Shown here: in pieces, positions 18,987-20,207 of the stretch | Layout of the letters: each line of letters begins with the position of its first letter | Numbering within the stretch: the first letter of the stretch is position 1 | IMG/VR virus record: IMGVR_UViG_3300009161_000298 | Location: 1-20,207 of that record | Length of the DNA: 20,207 bases | Origin: a virus | Direction: 5' to 3' (one strand) | Position numbers and translations under genes: made by a program | The notes under the pieces: generated by a model | What the model was told of the DNA's origin: nothing | Database searches by the model: none | What the model saw: the letters and a program-made list of their open reading frames with translations, nothing else

Positions 18987-19017
18987 TGAAATGCCCATTG
19001 TGCCAAGCCCCGACTGA
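18844..19017 (+). CDS. Small helical protein, GTG start
   Basis: Read from GTG 18844, six bases after AGGAG, this gives 57 aa: MEYLTNHYALMAMNPATIEQ, then ARLRTKELKGDFPTLGILIA and AKIKEFRNEMPIVPSPD. The composition is that of a normal soluble helical protein, unlike the out-of-frame 3' half of the gene it overlaps. The frame is open back to an ATG at 18760, but that start has no Shine-Dalgarno and yields an unlikely N-terminus. It overlaps the zinc-ribbon gene by 32 nt. I recall no named family. Confidence 0.55.
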   Translation: MEYLTNHYALMAMNPATIEQARLRTKELKGDFPTLGILIAAKIKEFRNEMPIVPSPD

Positions 19018-19144
19018 TGTAAAACACACAAAGGATGGACTTAGAACTAGGGAATGTTTCAATAATCATCGATTTAGGACTCAGGAGATATTGGTTTCAG
19101 AGCCTAAACCCAAGAGAAAATGGAAAATAAGGGATAGAGAATGA
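18986..19144 (+). CDS. Zinc-ribbon protein (NrdR-like ribbon only)
   Basis: This 52-aa protein reads MKCPLCQAPTDVKHTKDGLR then TRECFNNHRFRTQEI, ending in a Lys/Arg-rich tail. Cys3-x2-Cys6 and Cys24-x3-His28 form a zinc ribbon resembling the N-terminal part of NrdR, without its ATP-cone. ATG 18986 is chosen because AAGGAG lies seven bases upstream and the upstream stop overlaps as TAATG; the in-frame ATG at 18959 lacks this. The basic tail suggests nucleic-acid binding. Its stop overlaps the resolvase start as ATGA. Confidence 0.75.
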   Translation: MKCPLCQAPTDVKHTKDGLRTRECFNNHRFRTQEILVSEPKPKRKWKIRDRE

Positions 19145-19629
19145 TATATATCGGAATAGACCCAGGCTCAGTATCGGGTGCAGTAGGTGCAGTTTTATCC
19201 AATGGGGATTATTTGGACAGTTTTATGATTGAACACCAAGATAAGCATATTCTGCCAATGGTGTTTAAAAATATGATCCTGAGATTGGTTGACCCAAAAG
19301 AAGGGGCTGAAATTTGTTGTGAACTGGTTCACTCAATGCCAAATCAGGGTGTGGCAAGCACGTTCCAATTTGGTAGGGCTGTGGGTGTTATTACGGCAGT
19401 TTGCACCCTGACTAATTACCCCCTACACATGGTTTCGCCCCAAAAATGGAAAAAACACTTTCATCTATCAAGTGATAAAGGGGAAGCATTAGATTGCGCT
19501 CGAATGTTGTGGCCACAAGCGCCCCTTAAAAGAAAAAAAGATATAAATATCGCAGAGAGTTTACTCATAGCCGAATATTGGCGAGATTGCATCAATGGAA
19601 AAATCAGAGACAAAAGCCCTACACGTTAA
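19141..19629 (+). CDS. RuvC-like Holliday junction resolvase
   Basis: This 162-aa RNase-H-fold protein has the N-terminal strand MIYIGIDPGSVSGAVG with catalytic Asp7, CCELVHSMPNQGVASTFQFG with Glu61, and a C-terminal KKDINIAESLLIAEYW with Asp134 and Glu139, as in phage RuvC-type resolvases. VSPQKWKKHFHL (about 98-109) is also typical of the family. It would cut branched recombination or replication intermediates before packaging. The length is normal. It follows the zinc-ribbon gene with an ATGA overlap and overlaps the next gene by 35 nt. It pairs functionally with the ERF/Exo module on the other strand. Confidence 0.88.
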   Translation: MIYIGIDPGSVSGAVGAVLSNGDYLDSFMIEHQDKHILPMVFKNMILRLVDPKEGAEICCELVHSMPNQGVASTFQFGRAVGVITAVCTLTNYPLHMVSPQKWKKHFHLSSDKGEALDCARMLWPQAPLKRKKDINIAESLLIAEYWRDCINGKIRDKSPTR

Positions 19630-19810
19630 ATTCACACCCAAGGATCACAAAATCCTAACCACTATTGGTGGTGGCAACATGAGCGAGGGTTTTAGAATTG
19701 CAATTGTATGGGCAGCACACTTCCACAATTTAGGTCTAACTCCTGACATGGATTTGGACGTTATTGGCCTGGTTACTGTATCAAGTACCGATAAGCACCC
19801 ACACGAATAG
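19595..19810 (+). CDS. Small phage protein, last rightward gene
   Basis: This 71-aa protein begins MEKSETKALHVKFTPKDHKI, continues LTTIGGGNMSEGFRIAIVWA and ends with an acidic PDMDLDVIGLVTVSS. The strand-helix-helix pattern with GGGNMSEGxRIA resembles ribbon-helix-helix or similar small DNA-binding proteins; I give this only as a suggestion. The Shine-Dalgarno is weak (GCGAGATT), so translation probably depends on coupling with the overlapping resolvase gene. No terminator with a U-run follows on this strand. Confidence 0.65.
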   Translation: MEKSETKALHVKFTPKDHKILTTIGGGNMSEGFRIAIVWAAHFHNLGLTPDMDLDVIGLVTVSSTDKHPHE

Positions 19811-19830
19811 CATTTAAACGCATTTAAACC
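19811..19830 (+). repeat. Tandem 10-bp repeat
   Basis: CATTTAAACG is followed immediately by CATTTAAACC, two units matching at 9 of 10 positions just after the last rightward gene. Two copies are too few to call iterons. The surrounding gap (19811-19962) otherwise shows only the leftward terminator and a weak GTTAG/CTAAC inversion. Confidence 0.5.
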
Positions 19831-19917
19831 CTGATTTTAGACGTTATTTTGTGCGGGTAATGGTATGGGTTAGGCTAACACCTAAAAATGCATTCTATGG
19901 GTTAAAATTTAGGACAT

Positions 19918-19941
19918 AAAAAAACCACCCGAAGGTGGCTT
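19918..19941 (-). terminator. Rho-independent terminator with UUCG loop (leftward)
   Basis: On the minus strand this reads GCCACC-TTCG-GGTGG-TTTTTTT. A five-pair GC stem closed by C-G around the extra-stable UUCG tetraloop is followed by seven T; AAG before the stem can pair further with the T run. It lies just downstream of the leftward 60-aa gene and shields the rightward operon from read-through. Confidence 0.88.
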
Positions 19942-19944
19942 AGT

Positions 19945-19964
19945 TAGTTAGTGCTTACTAACTT
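19945..19964. promoter_or_regulatory. Imperfect 20-bp palindrome, operator-like
   Basis: TAGTTAGT-GCTT-ACTAACTT has arms matching at 7 of 8 positions, with the same half-site (AAGTTAGT) and 4-bp centre as the element at 12517-12536. It overlaps the stop codon of the leftward 60-aa gene, next to the terminator. Confidence 0.4.
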
Positions 19965-20145
19965 AATTTAATTTGTCTTCTTCTTCAATTAACAAATCCT
20001 CGATTTTTCTCATGGTTTCAGTTGAGATATTTATCCAATTGGAAAACCCTCGATCTGAGTTGAATTTGATGGATATTTGCCCATTTTTATCTGAGTAAAA
20101 TGGAAAAGGTGCGACTTTGAAAAACTGAGATTCAATATATGTCAT
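19963..20145 (-). CDS. Hypothetical 60-aa protein
   Basis: This leftward gene encodes MTYIESQFFKVAPFPFYSDK, then a beta-strand-like NGQISIKFNSDRGFSNWINI and a charged helix TMRKIEDLLIEEEDKLN. AGGAGTTAATAA precedes the ATG, again close to the shared early leader (here AAATAGGAGTTAA). It is followed at once by a strong terminator, so it is the last gene of a leftward unit entering from the right. No family is recognised. Confidence 0.65.
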   Translation of the reverse strand: MTYIESQFFKVAPFPFYSDKNGQISIKFNSDRGFSNWINISTETMRKIEDLLIEEEDKLN

Positions 20146-20159
20146 TTATTAACTCCTAT

Positions 20160-20207
20160 TTATTTGCGTTTGAGAATTATTTGAAGGATTAAGGCGATAG
20201 TGGCATA
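20160..20207 (-). CDS. C-terminal end of a leftward small hydrophobic protein (partial)
   Basis: The minus-strand frame entering from the right edge reads YATIALILQIILKRK and stops at TAA (20160-20162), just before the ribosome binding site of the 60-aa gene. The hydrophobic run with a basic end fits a membrane protein whose start lies outside the window. With 15 residues visible this is only probable. Confidence 0.45.
   Translation of the reverse strand, partial: YATIALILQIILKRK

Noticed and set aside
19918-19941. Use of the CCACC/GGTGG hairpin as a rightward terminator
   Set aside because: On the plus strand the stem is followed by CTTAGTTAG without a T run; the seven-base run is on the leftward side only.
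1-20207. tRNA genes, CRISPR arrays, insertion sequences, integrase or attachment site
   Set aside because: I saw no cloverleaf with conserved T-arm, no regularly spaced repeats, no transposase motifs and no integrase; an att site cannot be called without the host junction.

Overview
The window is part of the genome of a tailed bacteriophage, most likely podovirus-like, infecting a Gram-negative bacterium. Genes are packed with 1-14 nt overlaps. The virion genes run adaptor, beta-propeller nozzle, then three large Gly/Ala/Gln-rich internal proteins, with no tape-measure or tail-tube gene. An embedded Rz/Rz1 spanin pair shows that the host has an outer membrane. The style resembles uncultured freshwater or marine phages, but the host cannot be named from the sequence. 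Terminase, portal, capsid, integrase and polymerase genes are not in the window; some probably lie outside it.

Layout. (1) 1-9384, plus strand: late virion genes, made up of two small conserved phage proteins, a small beta-rich protein, the head-tail adaptor, the nozzle, a tail-fibre-like 91-aa protein and three putative ejection proteins. (2) 9388-11956, plus strand: a heavily overlapped membrane/lysis cassette with a coiled-coil membrane protein that probably starts at ATT, a small membrane protein, a lipoprotein, a holin-like proline-rich protein, Rz with Rz1 nested inside it, and a GH19-type endolysin. (3) 11953-16315, minus strand: an early operon. In transcription order it holds small unknown genes, an AT-rich orphan gene, an ERF annealing protein, a YqaJ/lambda-Exo-type nuclease, an SSB-like protein, a winged-helix protein and two tiny membrane proteins of 36 and 33 aa. 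Several genes share the leader TTTAAACAGGAGT. (4) 16316-16438: a divergent control region with TTGACA boxes facing both ways. (5) 16439-19810, plus strand: a winged-helix-like protein, a DUF1376 replication-type protein, a Cys/His protein, a C5 cytosine methyltransferase with a second long ORF in another frame, small genes, a zinc-ribbon protein and a RuvC-like resolvase. (6) 19811-20207: a UUCG-loop terminator serving leftward genes that enter from the right edge.

Together, sections 3 and 5 supply replication, recombination (ERF, Exo, SSB-like, RuvC-like) and DNA modification. Sections 1 and 2 supply particle assembly, DNA delivery and lysis.

The most unusual feature is at 17958-18754. A complete C5 methyltransferase is overlapped almost end to end by a 260-aa ORF in a different frame on the same strand. 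That second ORF has the better-placed ribosome binding site, abuts its neighbours exactly (TAATG at its start, TAA|ATG at its end) and carries motifs I associate with phage proteins in databases.
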